Of a stretch of DNA of 64,000 bases, positions 29,751 to 42,718 are shown piece after piece (position 1 is the first letter of the stretch; each line of letters opens with the position of its first letter). The stretch is from positions 224,534,039-224,598,038 of the forward strand of contig NC_066581.1 in assembly GCF_024323335.1 (NCBI RefSeq), written 5' to 3'. Both the position numbers and the translations under genes were made by a program. The notes beneath the pieces were generated by a model. That model was not told the origin of the DNA. It did no database searches and saw nothing but the letters and a program-made list of their open reading frames with translations. This DNA is from Lathyrus oleraceus (Eukaryota > Streptophyta > Magnoliopsida > Fabales > Fabaceae).

Positions 29751-32039
29751 TGCAACACAATTTTCAAATTGATCCACAGAAATTTCATTTGGTACATGAG
29801 CAGTCCTTAAGAATTTGATCAAGGCTTTAGCATGAGCCTCAGAACACAGCAACAAATACAACATGGAAATTTTGGAGGGAGTATGCCCCAACTAGTCAAC
29901 AATATCATAATCACTCTTACGAATGATCTTCAGCACTTCTTCCATCTGTTTAGAGAGATTTTCAGCAGTCGGTGCTTCAGCTTGCACAGGTTCAACCACA
30001 GGACCTTTGCCTCGAGCATCAGTACTTGGCTCAGAAGTGGAGGTAGTAGTTGGAAGAACTGTATTTTTTGAGGTAGCTGGAGGAGAGAAAAATCTTCCAC
30101 TTCTGGTGATCTTACTAGATCCAGCAATATTATCAACATCAAGGTTATCATCAGTAACAGGTGTATCAGTCAAAGGTTCCTGCTTAACACCATGGATATA
30201 AACATCAGAACCGTAATTCCAGGGTATAGCTTTATTAGAAGTATAAGGAATAGGGCCAGGAGTGGTAATAATCATGGGAGGCACTCTAACTTCAGCAACA
30301 GTCTTCACCAGGCCTTCAGCAGTAATTTTGATAGGACCCTTGGGAGTGATCTTGACAGGGCCTTTGGAGGTAATCTTCACTGGCACTTTATCAACCATAT
30401 CCACATCTTCAAACTTCTTACCTCGAGTTAGGTGTTCACACATACTTTCCACAGAAGGAGTTCTCTCAAACAATATAGTGTAATTGTCCATGAGGCGTTG
30501 AATACCATCTTTCAACTTCCAGCAGCTATCAGGTTTGTAGGCACAATAAAAACAGTCTTCGTTGCAACCTGGAAAGAATCCAGCCTGCACCAGCTTCTTC
30601 TTGATAATAGATAAGGGAGTAGTCACATCTGCTACTGAGGAAACATATGAAACTTCATCAACAACATTAACAGTCTTCTCATGATTGGGCATGGGAGCAG
30701 TAATCACATTTGGAGTCCCAGGAGGGTCAAATTCAATCTCCCCAGCTTCAATCATATCTTGAATCTTATTTTTCAGCACCCAACAATTGTTGGTGTCATG
30801 TCCCGGACAATTAGAATGATAGGCACATCGTGCATTAGGATTGTACTGAGGAGAGGAAGTATTAGGATTCTGGGGAGGGTCCTTCAAAGTAATGAGTTCC
30901 CCTTTCAACATGTGTTGCAAGGCTTGGGCCAGTGACATGTTGATCTTGGTGAATTGTCTTCTAGGCTTCTGTTGATTACTCTGTGGTAGCTCTGGTGTTG
31001 CAGGAGTAGGATTAGAAATGTGAACTGCTCCTACGGATTGGTGACTTCTGTTACGGCCAGGTTGACCATACACAGCATTAGATTCCTTCCTTCCACTAGG
31101 GGGCTTCTTTGCAGTGCTTGATGAAGAGGCACCCACCTGTATCTTACTACTTCTTATGCCACTTTCCACACGCTCTCCAGTCATTATCAGCTCAGTGAAA
31201 CCAGATGATGAGCTTCCAATGAGGTGACTATAGAAAGGACTATTCAGCATACTCATAAACATATCCACTAGCTCCCTGTCAGTCAGAGGAGGTTGAACTC
31301 TGCCAGCCAGGTCTCTCCATTTCTGGGCATACTCCTTGAAATTCTCCTTAGCACCCATTGACATGCTTTGTAGCTGCATGCGAGTAGGTGCTAAATCAGC
31401 ATTGTATTGGTATTGCCTGTAGAAGGCCTCAGCAAGATCATTCCAATCACGGATATTGACACTCTCTAATTGATAGTACCATTCCAATTGAGCTCCAGAC
31501 AAGCTCTCTTGGAAGAAATGAATCCATAACTTCTTATCAGCAGTATGTGGTTGAATCCTCCGGACATAGGATCTTAAATGCAACTTGGGACATGAGATAC
31601 CATCATACACCACAAAAGCAGGAACCTTGAAACCAATAGGTATAACCACTCCAGATATTAAACTCAGATCTTCAAAATCCAGCCCAGAAGATTTTTGTAA
31701 CTCCATAGCATTCATTCTATCCACCAGCATCTTGTACTTATCTTCATTAGGATCATGATAATAATTTGCTTCAGAATCAGAATCTCCCACAGTATCATGG
31801 GGACTACCTCCCTCTTTCTCAGAATTTTCAGACTCATAATCATCAACCTGTTCCTTTGTCTTGATAGGGCCTCTGAATCTTCTTCCCAGATTGATAAGGC
31901 CTCCTGATCTTCTAGTCTTCTTCTTCTTCTTAGCCAGCAATGTCTTCAACTCATCTTGCCCCTTGGACAAGTTCAGAATCAACTCTTGGAATTGTGCATT
32001 CTGAGCCTGGAGATCTTTGACAGTCTGTTCAAGAGCCAT
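29746..32039 (-). pseudogene. gag: Element B gag (and gag-pro linker)
   Basis: Starts at the ATG 32039 (MALEQTVKDLQAQNAQFQEL), a coiled-coil N terminus; a longer frame extends to 32135 but lies in the spacer. The gag core is at about residues 130-300 (VIPIGFKVPAFVVYDG, LSGAQLEWYYQLESV, WNDLAEAFYRQYQYN). Two zinc-knuckle-like blocks follow: CAYHSNCPGHDTNNCW and CNEDCFYCAYKPDSCW. Then a hydrophilic linker with KITRSGRFFSPP, as in A. TAG at 29892-29894 (likely Gln CAG) interrupts it. The frame then runs on to the solo-LTR insertion at 29746 and resumes in the protease block. Shared frame and spacing show gag-pro was one ORF. Confidence 0.88.
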
Positions 32040-32249
32040 TTCTGCTGAAATAAACAGCGAGAAGATAAGATACCTGTTCATAAGAAACCTGTGATGCAAT
32101 AATATGGTATGTAGATGCTTATGCAATGTTTTCAAGGACCGTAGGATTTAAATTTGTTTAAACCACCAAAAAGTAAACTTTTATTAGTAATAAACTTGTT
32201 TGCCCCTTGGGCTTACAATAAAAATGAAATGAATACAAAAAATGGGGTT
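32040..32249 (-). other. Element B spacer between ORF1 and gag
   Basis: About 210 nt, AT-rich. The minus strand has a short CAGGTTTCTTATGAACAG stretch resembling the spacer of A near 1945-1965 (GCAGGTTTTGTTCAGG). No supported ORF. Confidence 0.5.
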
Positions 32250-33587
32250 TTAAGTCTCCCATGGACGTTTCCTCTTTGTGTTGAGGTATGAGTTGAGATT
32301 CCGCTCCTCGTGAAGTTGTTTTGTTAGCTCCAGGATTCTTTCCTGACTTGCCTTGTAATGAGTCTCAAAAGTATCTCTTTGCTCCTTCAACTGGATCCAG
32401 GACCTCTGTAACTCTTCCATGTCAGTGGGCATGTCTGGATGAAGAATGATGTAAGAAGTATCTCCTTCAGCAACAGGCTCCATGGTAACTGGCAGGATAT
32501 CAGGATATGGCATCATAAGAGTCTGAGCACGAGATCGTACCCATCTGAGATATGGTTCCATAGGAATAGTGTACTTGGGTTCCAGAGTCTTGCTGTCAAC
32601 CTTATTCACTTTACCCCATGCTCGTATGAACCTTTGACGGTAACCTTGAAGATCGTTGTCGTAGTCGAACACAATACCCTGAATAAGCATGTCATGAGGA
32701 CCATCAGTCCGAGCGTAACCAAACTGACGTAGAGCTAAAGAAGGGTTGTAGGTAATGCCCCCAGTTATGCCAAGGAGTGGCACATTAGGGAACTCCCCAC
32801 AACGGTCAATGATGGTAACATTCTCCATAGATCTAGAGGACCAATGAATATCTGAATGAGAAAGTGACATAATCCTCTTGGACCACCTGAACCCTTGTTC
32901 ATTCTTCATCACTGATCGAGGAAGGTGAGAAATAAACCACCTAGATAATAGAGGTATGCAACACATCAGAGTTCCTCGTGTCTTTGTAGTACGGGTATGA
33001 AGAGAGTGTAAGATGTCTCCAAGTAATGTAGGCACTGGATTGCGAATCAGAAATATGTTGATGGCGTGTACGTCTATGAACTGGTCTGGATTGGGGAACA
33101 GTACTAAGCCATAAATCAATAGGGCTAAGATCTCCTCAAAAGCATCATAACTCATAGCCTTCAGGAATACTTGAGCTTTCTCCATCAATACCTTAGCAAG
33201 AATACCCTTAACTCCACTCCTTGTTTCTAGGACAATGTCTGATTTCTTTAAATGTAAGGCTGCAGCAATGACTTCAGGTTTAGGCTCTTTTTCCAAGCCT
33301 GTGAGGGGTTTCTGATCAAGAATAGGTATACCCATAAGCTTGGAGAACTCTTCCATTGTAGGAACTAGCTGATAGTCGGGAAATGTGAAGCAATGATGTT
33401 TAGGGTCAAAGAACTGAAACAGGACACTCATCATGTCTTCATTGAACCCTGAAGTGACTAGATCCAGTAGGTGACCATGCCTCTTGATGAACTGGGAGTT
33501 TTCAGAAACTTGAGAGACCAATTCCTTAAGCTTAGGAGGTATTCCTACAAAGTTGATCCGGATAGTATTCCTACGAGCAGAAGCCAT
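32250..33587 (-). CDS. Element B ORF1 protein (445 aa), uninterrupted
   Basis: An ATG-initiated 445-residue ORF between leader and gag, the position of the Ogre-specific ORF1. I chose ATG 33587 (MASARRNTIRINFVG) over the in-frame upstream ATG at 33662 because sequence conserved with A's junction ends there. The body is mostly globular (FTFPDYQLVPTMEEFSKLMG, NIFLIRNPVPTLLGDIL, IPLLSRWFISHLP, MEPYLRWVRSRAQTLMMPYP) and ends in a coiled coil (QLKEQRDTFETHYKASQERI). It resembles plant proteins with a retroelement-derived 'plant mobile domain' or DUF7745-like fold; that name is from memory. Its function is unknown. The open frame suggests recent activity or selection. Confidence 0.85.
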   Translation of the reverse strand: MASARRNTIRINFVGIPPKLKELVSQVSENSQFIKRHGHLLDLVTSGFNEDMMSVLFQFFDPKHHCFTFPDYQLVPTMEEFSKLMGIPILDQKPLTGLEKEPKPEVIAAALHLKKSDIVLETRSGVKGILAKVLMEKAQVFLKAMSYDAFEEILALLIYGLVLFPNPDQFIDVHAINIFLIRNPVPTLLGDILHSLHTRTTKTRGTLMCCIPLLSRWFISHLPRSVMKNEQGFRWSKRIMSLSHSDIHWSSRSMENVTIIDRCGEFPNVPLLGITGGITYNPSLALRQFGYARTDGPHDMLIQGIVFDYDNDLQGYRQRFIRAWGKVNKVDSKTLEPKYTIPMEPYLRWVRSRAQTLMMPYPDILPVTMEPVAEGDTSYIILHPDMPTDMEELQRSWIQLKEQRDTFETHYKASQERILELTKQLHEERNLNSYLNTKRKRPWET

Positions 33588-34290
33588 GACCTGCAACAAA
33601 GAACAAAGATAAATCCTTTGGTCCTTGAAATGGTTAGTGAAAATGCTATGCTTATGATGCATGATGATGCTATGATGTTATGCTCAATCACAAACATGTG
33701 GCACACACAAACAAGTCACACAATAGCCCTAGGTTTGAAGGCTTGCATGAGGTTTAAAGGTAAGTACCCTCCCCTGAAGTTTAGTTGATTCATCCTGTCC
33801 TACAAAAGTAACCAGGTTCTAAGGGATCTCAAAATCATTGATCCTTCACAAGGGTGGTTGTTCAGTAGGCAACTTACTTGCCAACCAAAACCCTCCAAGT
33901 TTAGGATCTCAATGAGTGTAGTATCGAGTATCAACCAACTTCAGTCTTCACCAAAGCCGGTTATCTCACTACTTTCTAAAGGCCAAGATGGGATGACTAG
34001 GGTTCTAAAAGTCAGTTAGTGTATTGACAACATATGGCAGCCTCATATTATCCTCAACTTGCTTAAGGAACATAAGCACCAACCAAGAAGTCACACTAAC
34101 TATGGCCACCAGATCAACCATATCGATATACGCCGTACAGTTTCCTTGGTCTATTGCCATTTACCTAAGGTACACTAGATCCGGGTTAGGGTCTTTCACA
34201 CATAAGAGCACCGAACAGAGAAGTATAAAGCAAACAAGGCAAACAATTTTAAAGTGATCTAATTCCTAAGGGTACCCCTCTTTTATTAAC
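33588..34290 (-). other. Element B 5' leader (first copy)
   Basis: About 700 nt between PBS and ORF1, with no supported ORF. It is duplicated at 7540-8077 and 18571-18730. Expected roles are packaging and translation control. Confidence 0.75.
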
Positions 34291-34312
34291 TCCCCAGCAG
34301 AGTCGCCAGTTC
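34291..34312 (-). other. Primer binding site of element B
   Basis: On the minus strand GAAC then TGGCGACTCTGCTGGGGA follows the LTR end TGTTACA. The complement ends in GTCGCCA, as a tRNA 3' end should. Ogre elements are reported to use tRNA-Arg; I infer the same here. Confidence 0.8.
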
Positions 34313-37300
34313 TGTAACACGGTGGGAGAACTGAATTTAGTTAAATGTTGCGGATAGCAAGAGTCGCCACCGACTTTTATTTTATCCAAAAGGAAAGGAC
34401 ATAAAAGAACAGGAAAGACCTTAAAAAGATTTTGAGTTCGGGGGGTAGGTTATACAAAGGGAATGTATTAGCACCCTTTATATCCATGGTTATCCATGGG
34501 CTCTTAGTTACTTAGCTCACTTTGTTTGTTTGCAAGAGTGTAGTGTGTGATTAGAAAAATTTCTTTAAGTACTTAGTAATGACCCTCGTATGGGTGTATA
34601 CAAAGCCTAGTTTAGAAATTGTGAGGTGTAAAAGTAATTTTGAAAAGTGTGAGCAAGTAACTATGAGATACCTGTCCTAGATTAAGTCTTTCGTGTTCTC
34701 GTATATTCTTTCAATGGTAAGACTGTCCCTATTATTAAGGAATAGGTAGTCATTACCTTGGATGTGTTTAAGGGACGGGCGTAGGGTCATCGTATGGTCA
34801 ATGAAGGCAACATAAGGGGTGTCTTTAGCAACTCGTAGGGATTATCATCATATTTATCGAAGGGACAAGATCATTATATCGTAGGCAACCTCGTAGGGAC
34901 TTGATCTTTTAAGTTTATAGGGACTTGATGATTTTTCTGTTTGAAGGGACTTTGCTTAAGACACCCCTTTTTTCGAGGGACTTGACCATTTAAAGAAGGC
35001 AACCAAGAGGAATACCCTAGGAAGTACAGATGGCGATCAAAGATCGACTTACGTGTGTGAGTGTTATTTTTCAGATATTTGTCTTGAATTTAATTTTCTA
35101 AGTTCAATTATTTACAGTTAGTTTTTTGCACTCCCTAAATTACTAACCACGCAATAAATATTTACAAAAATAAAAGCAAGAAAAATAAATTCCTAAACTA
35201 TTACATGGCTATGGGACAGATACATAATAATCAGGCGAGAAAGAATAAATTTACAACCTATACATTTGTTCCTAATATTATAAATAAAACAAAATTAAAA
35301 TAAGGAAAGTAATGAAGCAAAAATAGAATAGATAAAAGCAAATAATAATAAAATAATAAATAAACAATGGTAATAAAGCAATAATAAAATAACAATAATA
35401 ATAAAGTGATAATAAAAAGGTTAGAATTTTAAAAGAAATTATTTTAGGTTAAACAAGTTAGATTTTTTTTAGAAGTTATCAGAAAAATATGAGTTTAAAA
35501 TAAATTAGTAATAATAAAAGAATTTAAAATACATTAATGTATAAATTACAAAATAAAAGAGTTATATGAAAAATATTAAGTTAGTTATTTACAAAATAAA
35601 TAAAGATTATAGAAAATATCAAATTATTAGATTAATAGGTTTATTATTATTATTCAATTACAAAAAATGGTCAATTAGATTTTATTTACAAAATATATAA
35701 GGATTTATTATTATAAGTAAGTAATAAAAAAAAGTTATTAAAATAGTTAGTATTTATTATTTATTTACAAAAAATATAAAGGTTATAGAAAAATATTAAA
35801 TAATTAAATTAGTAGGTTTTCACGCCCTACATTACTAAACCACGCAGTTAATATAGGATCAATGGCAGGAATTTAAATGGCAGAAAAATAAATGGCAGAA
35901 AAATAAAATGGCAGAAAATAAATGGCAGAAAATAAAACCCTAATTATTACAACGCTTTGGTGCAGTTACATAATAAAGATGGCGAAAAGTAAAACTGGAA
36001 ATATTACAAGTTAAAACTTAAAATATTACAAGGGCGAAGCAGTTACAGTGTATGAATAACATAAATATGAGCGAAAATAGGAAATAATAATAAGGTTTGT
36101 TAAGGTTTAAGAAAAGGTTTATGGTTTAGAGGAAACAACACGGTTAAAGTTTTAGGTTTGAAATTTAGAGTTTGTGGCGAAATTGTCAGGGTTTAGGAAA
36201 AATCAGGGTAGTTAGTTATGAAAAAAATGTGCAGATCTAAATATATGTATATAAAAAAAATATGAATTAAAAAAAAACAACGGCGTTGCTAGCGCAAAAT
36301 TGCGATCATCGCAACTGGATCGGATAACACAAATGTCACGCCTCATACACGTATATGTGAAAACGGCGTATTGACACGATCCGATCCGAAAACATAATCA
36401 AATTATAACATAAAATAGAAATATATATATATATATTTAACACACTAGTTACATATTATAAATTATATATTATATGATCCATATGCATTTTATTAACAAC
36501 AAAATTATTATTATATTATATTATATATTATGAGACATGTAAAACTTATATAAAAACAAACACATCAAATACATAATACAATGAACCAAATTATTATACA
36601 TGTTATACTTATGTGCATAAAAAAAAGCAAAACGGCGATATCCTGATATATTTAACCAAACCGCATGTATCTGGAATACATAACACAGTCACACATATGA
36701 ACATGTATTTGAAACACAGTAACAAATATATCAACAAAATAGATAAAGTATATATCATATATAAACTATTACCAAACTGTGTGTACGATAGTATATATCA
36801 GCCACTCTCAGTTTCTCTTTTTTGTTCTGCCTTTTTTTTGGCCTCCCTCTATCAGTCATGCTAGTAAATATATATAGGAACAAATTAGGTTAATGATAAT
36901 GGGCCTAAGTTTATTTTGAAACCCAATATTAAATTAAAAACTGAATAAAGTTAAATAATTAAAATAGTTAAAATTAAAATAAAAACTAATTAACCTATTT
37001 ATTTATTCTAGACCCAATATAAAAATAAATAGACTCAAAAAAAAATAAAAGTCGGGCACCAAAATGCTCGAAAAAATAAAATGAACACGTCAAAATAATC
37101 AGCGCGAAATAAATGACTCGGAAAAATACAGCGTTTGGTCGGATTTTGAAATAAAAATTATGACCGTTTAAACTGCTCAGACTGATCAACATATGACCAA
37201 AAATAGTCGTAAAAATATTTTTAGCATGTCAAATTAAACCACGTGAACCGCAGATTAATGTTACCGACATTTGCAAACTTAAACTTGACATTTTTTTGTT

Positions 37301-37479
37301 GACTAATTTTAGGCACAGTTAAAAAGTTAATTTGACCAGTCTGTTTGTAAATTCCGAGAAATTATTCCGGCTAATATTAAGACAGAAAAAAATGTTATGC
37401 TATGAAGATGATGCAAATGAATGTGAAACAAAAAAATTGGTTAAAGTTAAAAATAGAGGGCAAATTTTGGGGTGCAACA
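34313..37479 (-). repeat. Element B 5' LTR
   Basis: 3167 bp, partner of 18754-21899. The minus-strand TATA box is at about 36867-36880, with the transcription start toward lower coordinates. Contains the inverted repeats described for the other LTR (36300-36387) and one more ATGGCAGAAAAATAA unit near 35880. Confidence 0.93.
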
Positions 37480-39009
37480 CATAGCACTTACTTCTGTTGA
37501 GCCTGCACAGTTATCAGCATGATGTCTCAACATTGATTTGAACATCACCTATTACAGCATTACAGGTTTACCTTATTTTATAACAGACAGAATTATAACG
37601 AACAGAAGGTAAAAACACAGGTAATTGTTAACCCAGTTCGGTGCAACATCACCTACGTTTGGGGGCATACCAAGCCAGGAAGAAGATCAACTATCAGCAG
37701 TATTAATTCAGAGTTAAACTCCCCCGTTTACAACTCTTCACTTAATCCCTACCCAATGCAATCTATACCTAGGAACTCCTAGATAGAAACCTCCAGTTTC
37801 CATTCCTATCACTACAATTCCAATGTAATGCTAAACAACTTGAACTTGCTTCACAGCTTCATTCAAGAACATAATCACTCTTGCCTACAGGCTTTGAGTT
37901 ACAAATACTCTCAGCTTTGAACACTGAGAAACACATGGTAACCTTCCCACAGATTGAGAGGTTTACCTCACACACACCCCTAAATTTTCATTCTAAGAGG
38001 CTTACAAAAACTAGGTTACAATAAGCTATTTATAACCTAATCACCCAACTGGATTTGGTCCTTCAGAAATCGCAGCAAACTTGTTCTTTGCTGTTACAAA
38101 TTCAGCAGAAAGTTTCTGCTACAATCAAGGTCTTCAATCTCTTAGTTCCTAAAATATCTCCATATTTAGTTCCTACAATATCTCAAGACCTCCACAAATA
38201 ATGCCACATAGGATTCTAACTAATTTCCACATATTAGAGTGCTAACAAATAGGCTATTTGTTAGGTTCCTTAATTGTAGCTTGGTTGTTGGTTTCCTGGA
38301 TTTTAGCCTGAGAAAAATGTTAAAATAGAAAAACTAAACAACCTATAATATAGCATATGCTGTCATGAATGAATGTCACAACATTCAGCTTGACATCAAG
38401 GTCCATATGCCAAGTCTGTTTTTCCTGAAAACAGACTGTACAAATTTGCTGAACTGTACAGGACCAATTTGTCCATTCTACAGTAACAGCTTACATTAAT
38501 AAATGTCAAAGCATCCAATTTGACATTTACACATTTAGCCTTAAGTCAGTTCTATTATCCTCTTGAAGAACAGACTGATAAACATACTGAAGTGTAGCAG
38601 AACACCACTCTGTCTATTGTTCAGTATATGTTGTCAATGATGAATGTCATAACATCCAGTTTGACATTCAGACAGTAGACCTTATGCCAGATCTGGTATT
38701 TCCTTGATCACCAGACTGAAAATAAATACTGAGTTCTAACAGAACACCAACTGTTCTATTCCTCAGTATCTGCTGACAGGGATGAATGTCATAACATCCA
38801 GTTTGACATTCAATGAATCCTGTATTAGCTAATCCTGCAATAAACTACTCAAGTGTGTCATGACATCAGTCAAGACATCAGAGTACAGCTAGATATTCTA
38901 ACCTACAATGCAGTCACACAAACACCTTCACAGCATGTCATGACATCAGTCAAGGCATTAGAATCCAGCTAGTGTTTTACCATACAATGCAGCCAATCAA
39001 ACATCTACA
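37480..39009 (-). repeat. Element D 3' LTR, truncated
   Basis: Matches 42934-44463 base for base in length (1530 bp). Its outer 215 bp are missing at the join with B (GGTGCAACA followed by CATAGCAC). Ends CATCTACA at 39009, next to polypurine sequence. Confidence 0.9.
38371..38945. repeat. Array of TGTCA/TGACA inverted repeats in the element D LTR
   Basis: Four dyads with 7-8-bp arms and 12-nt spacers at 38371-38396, 38501-38528, 38642-38669 and 38784-38811, spaced 130-142 bp, within a degenerate tandem repeat. Arms are GAATGTCA/TGACATTC in units 3 and 4 and AAATGTCA/TGACATTT in unit 2, so the outer pair covaries. Two compact TGTCATGACA sites follow at 38856-38865 and 38936-38945. The array recurs in the right LTR (about 43825-44400). 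Confidence 0.75.
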
Positions 39010-42000
39010 AACTCCCCCTTTGGCAAATTTTTGGCTAAAACAGTTTGGCTTCACAACAGAGTCCATAGCAGCGGAAAACACACATCTAGCAGGAAATTAA
39101 CCTAGCTAATACACTCAGAGTAACAGCACACTCACACAGATGGAAGTTAAATAAAAACTTCACATAACAACACACATACAGAAGTTAAATAAAAACTTCT
39201 AATTGCAGCACACATACACATACTCACACTCATAGAAGTGGAACCTCAGCTGCAGCACTACCTCTGGCTTGGAGGATCTTCAATATCTGTTTAGCAAAAC
39301 ACTTTGTTGTCCTGGGGCATCACAGGTGTTACTCCCCCTTTTTGTCAAAAATGTTGCCAAAGCAACACTTTAAATTACAGACCAACATAAACAGAATTAC
39401 ACACAAGTGACAGATACACAATCTTGATTTTATTTCACAGTTTCAATCAAGAATACCCCCTCTTGATCTTGCTTTACAGCTTTGATCAAGACACTACCCA
39501 CTTGATCTTGCTTCACAACTTTGATCAAGTAGTCACACACTGTCTTCACAGCAGGTATATCAGGTGTCATACCTTGTTATCTGAGAACACATAGACCACA
39601 AGCTTGATGATTACTTGCAGCACAAAGACAGAACTCCCTCTGTCATGAACAACCAACTCTCCTCTTGAAACTTGGAGATCACACATGAACATATCCAACA
39701 CCCCAAAGTTGGACCTTCACATACTTCCTGATTCAAAGAGAACCCAAACCACTTGATGAATGGAAAACATAAGACTCATCTTCATGTCTTCAAGAGCACA
39801 CCCTCTGTTCAACCCTCTTGGCTGAACACATCCACACTCTGTGTCAATCTCTCTTCTAACCAGAACAGAAAACCACTTCATAAAGTGTTCTAACATTCGT
39901 TAGGACATCCTTCACAACATAACAAGGAACACCATCTGATAATCTTCAGATATCACTGAGTCACCAGCTTGATCCAAAAGAACCCAGACATAAATTGGGA
40001 CATATACATTCTCATCCCATTACGAGAGATAGTCTTCCATAGATAGCTCAGAGCTCCTACCACAAGTTCCAAGAGATGAATAGAAAACACATCCTTTTGT
40101 CTTCAACTTACTACTTTTCTGCTCAAAAGTAATTTGTCTCAGACTTTCCTCAAGAATAATCAGCTGCCATATGTGGATTATCTTGATTCTTCGAACTCAC
40201 TTCTGAGATAGACCAAATGCCACTGGTTGATTACCTCCTTCATGAATCCTCATATGAAAAAGTCAAATGCCATTCTTTGACCTCTCCACGTCTATCAGAC
40301 CTCTCCCAAAGATATTTTGACCTTCCAAGTGAGACTTGACCTTCAAGCTACATGTTGAACAAAACTTAGATTTTCTAAGACATGAACATGTAACATCCTT
40401 TCTATCCAGCAACTCCAAAGAACTGCAACGAGGACGACCTTTTTGAAGTATCCAATCTACAACCCTGTAGACCCTTCTATCTCAAGTTGATGTGCCACTT
40501 CACCAACTAAGAATCTGATGTTGAACCAAATGTCACAACATTGTGTTTTGACATCTAGCTGTTGAATTCAGCTCCTTCTTCTGCCACTTGAAAGAACTTC
40601 CTCCCTTCACAGAACAAGAGTTCAATGTTCTCATAGACTTGATTGTGGAACCAAGTTTGAGTAAACAACCTCCATCCTGCAGGTTTGCAGTTAAGTCATC
40701 CAAGCTCACACCTTGATGAATTCCTGCTTCTTTTCCAAAGACATCAGACACTCTGATGCATGAGTCTTTAGAAGGACCAGTTAGAAACTAACCCTTCAGC
40801 TATACCAAGGATTCCACTTCCTAAAGCAAGGTTGTTTCCATGATGTTAAGAGTGCCGCCACTTGTTCTTAACTTCACAGTGTGCATTAGCCAATGCACTT
40901 CCTTACTTAGATCAGAGATAAGCTGATCCAAGTAACCACCATCAAGACTATGATGTCTTCTTCTCCTTTTACACACCAAGGCTGAACATGTTTCTTGCCA
41001 GGAAACCTTTTCAGAGATCATATGCTTTTGCTGCCACCAAAGAGATAGATCATAAACCAATGTACTATCCTTCCTGTGATTCTGCACAGGGTCTTGAATA
41101 AGAGATGTTCCAACATCTTTAAGAACATCAGTTATCTTGAGCTCCAAGGATAATCAATTAAATACTTGTACTTGGCACAAGTTGACATTGATCTTAAATC
41201 ATTTCCCAATATTCCTTTCAGATACTTCCACCATAAGACTACTTTGAAAATACTCTTCTAGTGTCACATCTTCTGCTTGCAAGCACTTCAACAGTTTTGA
41301 AAATCTTCTCAGATTAAATTCACCCTTAGGAATGAGAGAGATGAATTCTTCCTTGCAAATGTGTCACACAACCACCAGAACCCATGTGACACAGGTCAAC
41401 AGCCAACCAGACCCTAGGCTGACCAAATGTGAGGAGGTTAACCAAAACTCCCCCTCAAATTAACAATCATGGAAACTTCACACCAATATCCATGCATTGT
41501 ACAGACATGTCTCAACATGACATACACCATCCCTACCAGTGGCACCTAACTCTATGAGGTATACCTATACATACTCCAATCACACCAATCAGACTTCAGC
41601 TGACCATAAGTACTAGTGAAACACAACAACACCAGTCCATAGTAGATATGCATTGCCAGAGCATACTACCTCAACCAACCTCTGAATCTTCATATTCTCA
41701 CTCCTTGAAAGAACTGCCACTTCTGATCGTGGTGTTTGAATAACAAGATTCATGGTCCCAATCCTCTTAAATGGAATAGCAGTCAGGTTACCCCATTATT
41801 GACTTCTATCATCCAGGGGACTTGTCTTCCAGTACACCATAGTACTTCAGGGAACAACTATCCAACCCTGATCAGTCTACAGGAATAAGGCACACAGCAG
41901 GGATTGCACAATGTCACATCTCAACCAGCTCCACTTCTAGAGATCAGACTTCTAAAAGTGACCTTCTTGAGCATACACACAGTTGACCCTACCCTTGTCA

Positions 42001-42718
42001 ACTTAGCTCACACAGATGTCTCCTCTTCCAAGTCAGGAGTAGGTTCCAAACAAAAGTATCTCTTTGTTTGACGCCTAAAAACATCTGCTCTTCAACCAGT
42101 AGGTGCATACTTGTTAAACAACATGTTCTAACATCACATAGAACATTAGTTCCACCTGCTTGGAACAAACCCTCCTTGAAAATCTTCAAGGTCTTCATAT
42201 ACACTACCCAAGAGTGTAAAAGAATCAGTGATCAGGTGATTCTTACCATCCTGAAGAGAGAACGTCATGATGGGTGGACTTGAGGAGACTCAAGTATCTT
42301 TGACATCTTCAATAGGTTATGATGAAATCTTGAATACAGCAGCCTTTCAACCACAAGAGGAGAAACTACATCAGAGTTTGAGTTTTGCCAGGTATTATGC
42401 AGCGGAAATCATAATACAACTCAAATTATGTACACACCCTTCACCAGATCAACCTCCAAGAACATACCAGGCTTGAATATGATTCAATACTAGCACAGCT
42501 GTTCCACACATAGGCCAATTGCCAACCTCCAGAGACAGGTACACACCATTCCAGTCATGAACAGTCCATCCACCTACTTCAAGGGACCATTTAGGGGAAT
42601 CACAGAACCTTCCAACGGTTCCACCATCAGTACTAACATTACTCCTTGCAAGATACCAGAAAGTATCACCCATGGATCTCATCCAGAAACAGAACAGGAT
42701 GCCTGCTCTGATACCAAT
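39010..42718 (-). other. Element D internal region, non-coding
   Basis: 3.7 kb with only short chance ORFs (134 aa at most) that match no gag or pol motif I know. Minus-strand polypurine words lie at 39010-39021 (next to the 3' LTR), 39331-39342 and 41441-41452. The PBS is at 42700-42718. A TGTCA...TGACA dyad like those of the LTR occurs at 40530-40553. It may be a strongly eroded copia internal region or a true LARD. Confidence 0.7.
42700..42718 (-). other. Primer binding site of element D (tRNA-iMet)
   Basis: Minus-strand ATTGGTATCAGAGCAGGC directly follows the 5' LTR, as in element C. This fixes the LTR boundary at 42719 (TGAAATTCTGG). Confidence 0.88.

Larger units (their letters stand above)
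7540..37479 (-). mobile_element. Element B: Ogre-like (Tat) Ty3-gypsy retrotransposon with 3.15-kb LTRs, plus partial tandem unit
   Basis: Read on the minus strand: LTR (37479 to 34313), PBS, leader, ORF1, gag-protease, intron, RT/RNase H/aRNase H, integrase, 3' noncoding region with hairpins, polypurine tract, LTR (21899 to 18754). After this second LTR the PBS and leader occur again (18753-18571, then 8077-7540 across element C), as in an LTR-internal-LTR-internal tandem, before the microhomology break at 7539. Only two nonsense codons and one solo-LTR insertion break its coding region. LTRs differ by about 19 substitutions by eye (about 0.6%). Confidence 0.85.
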
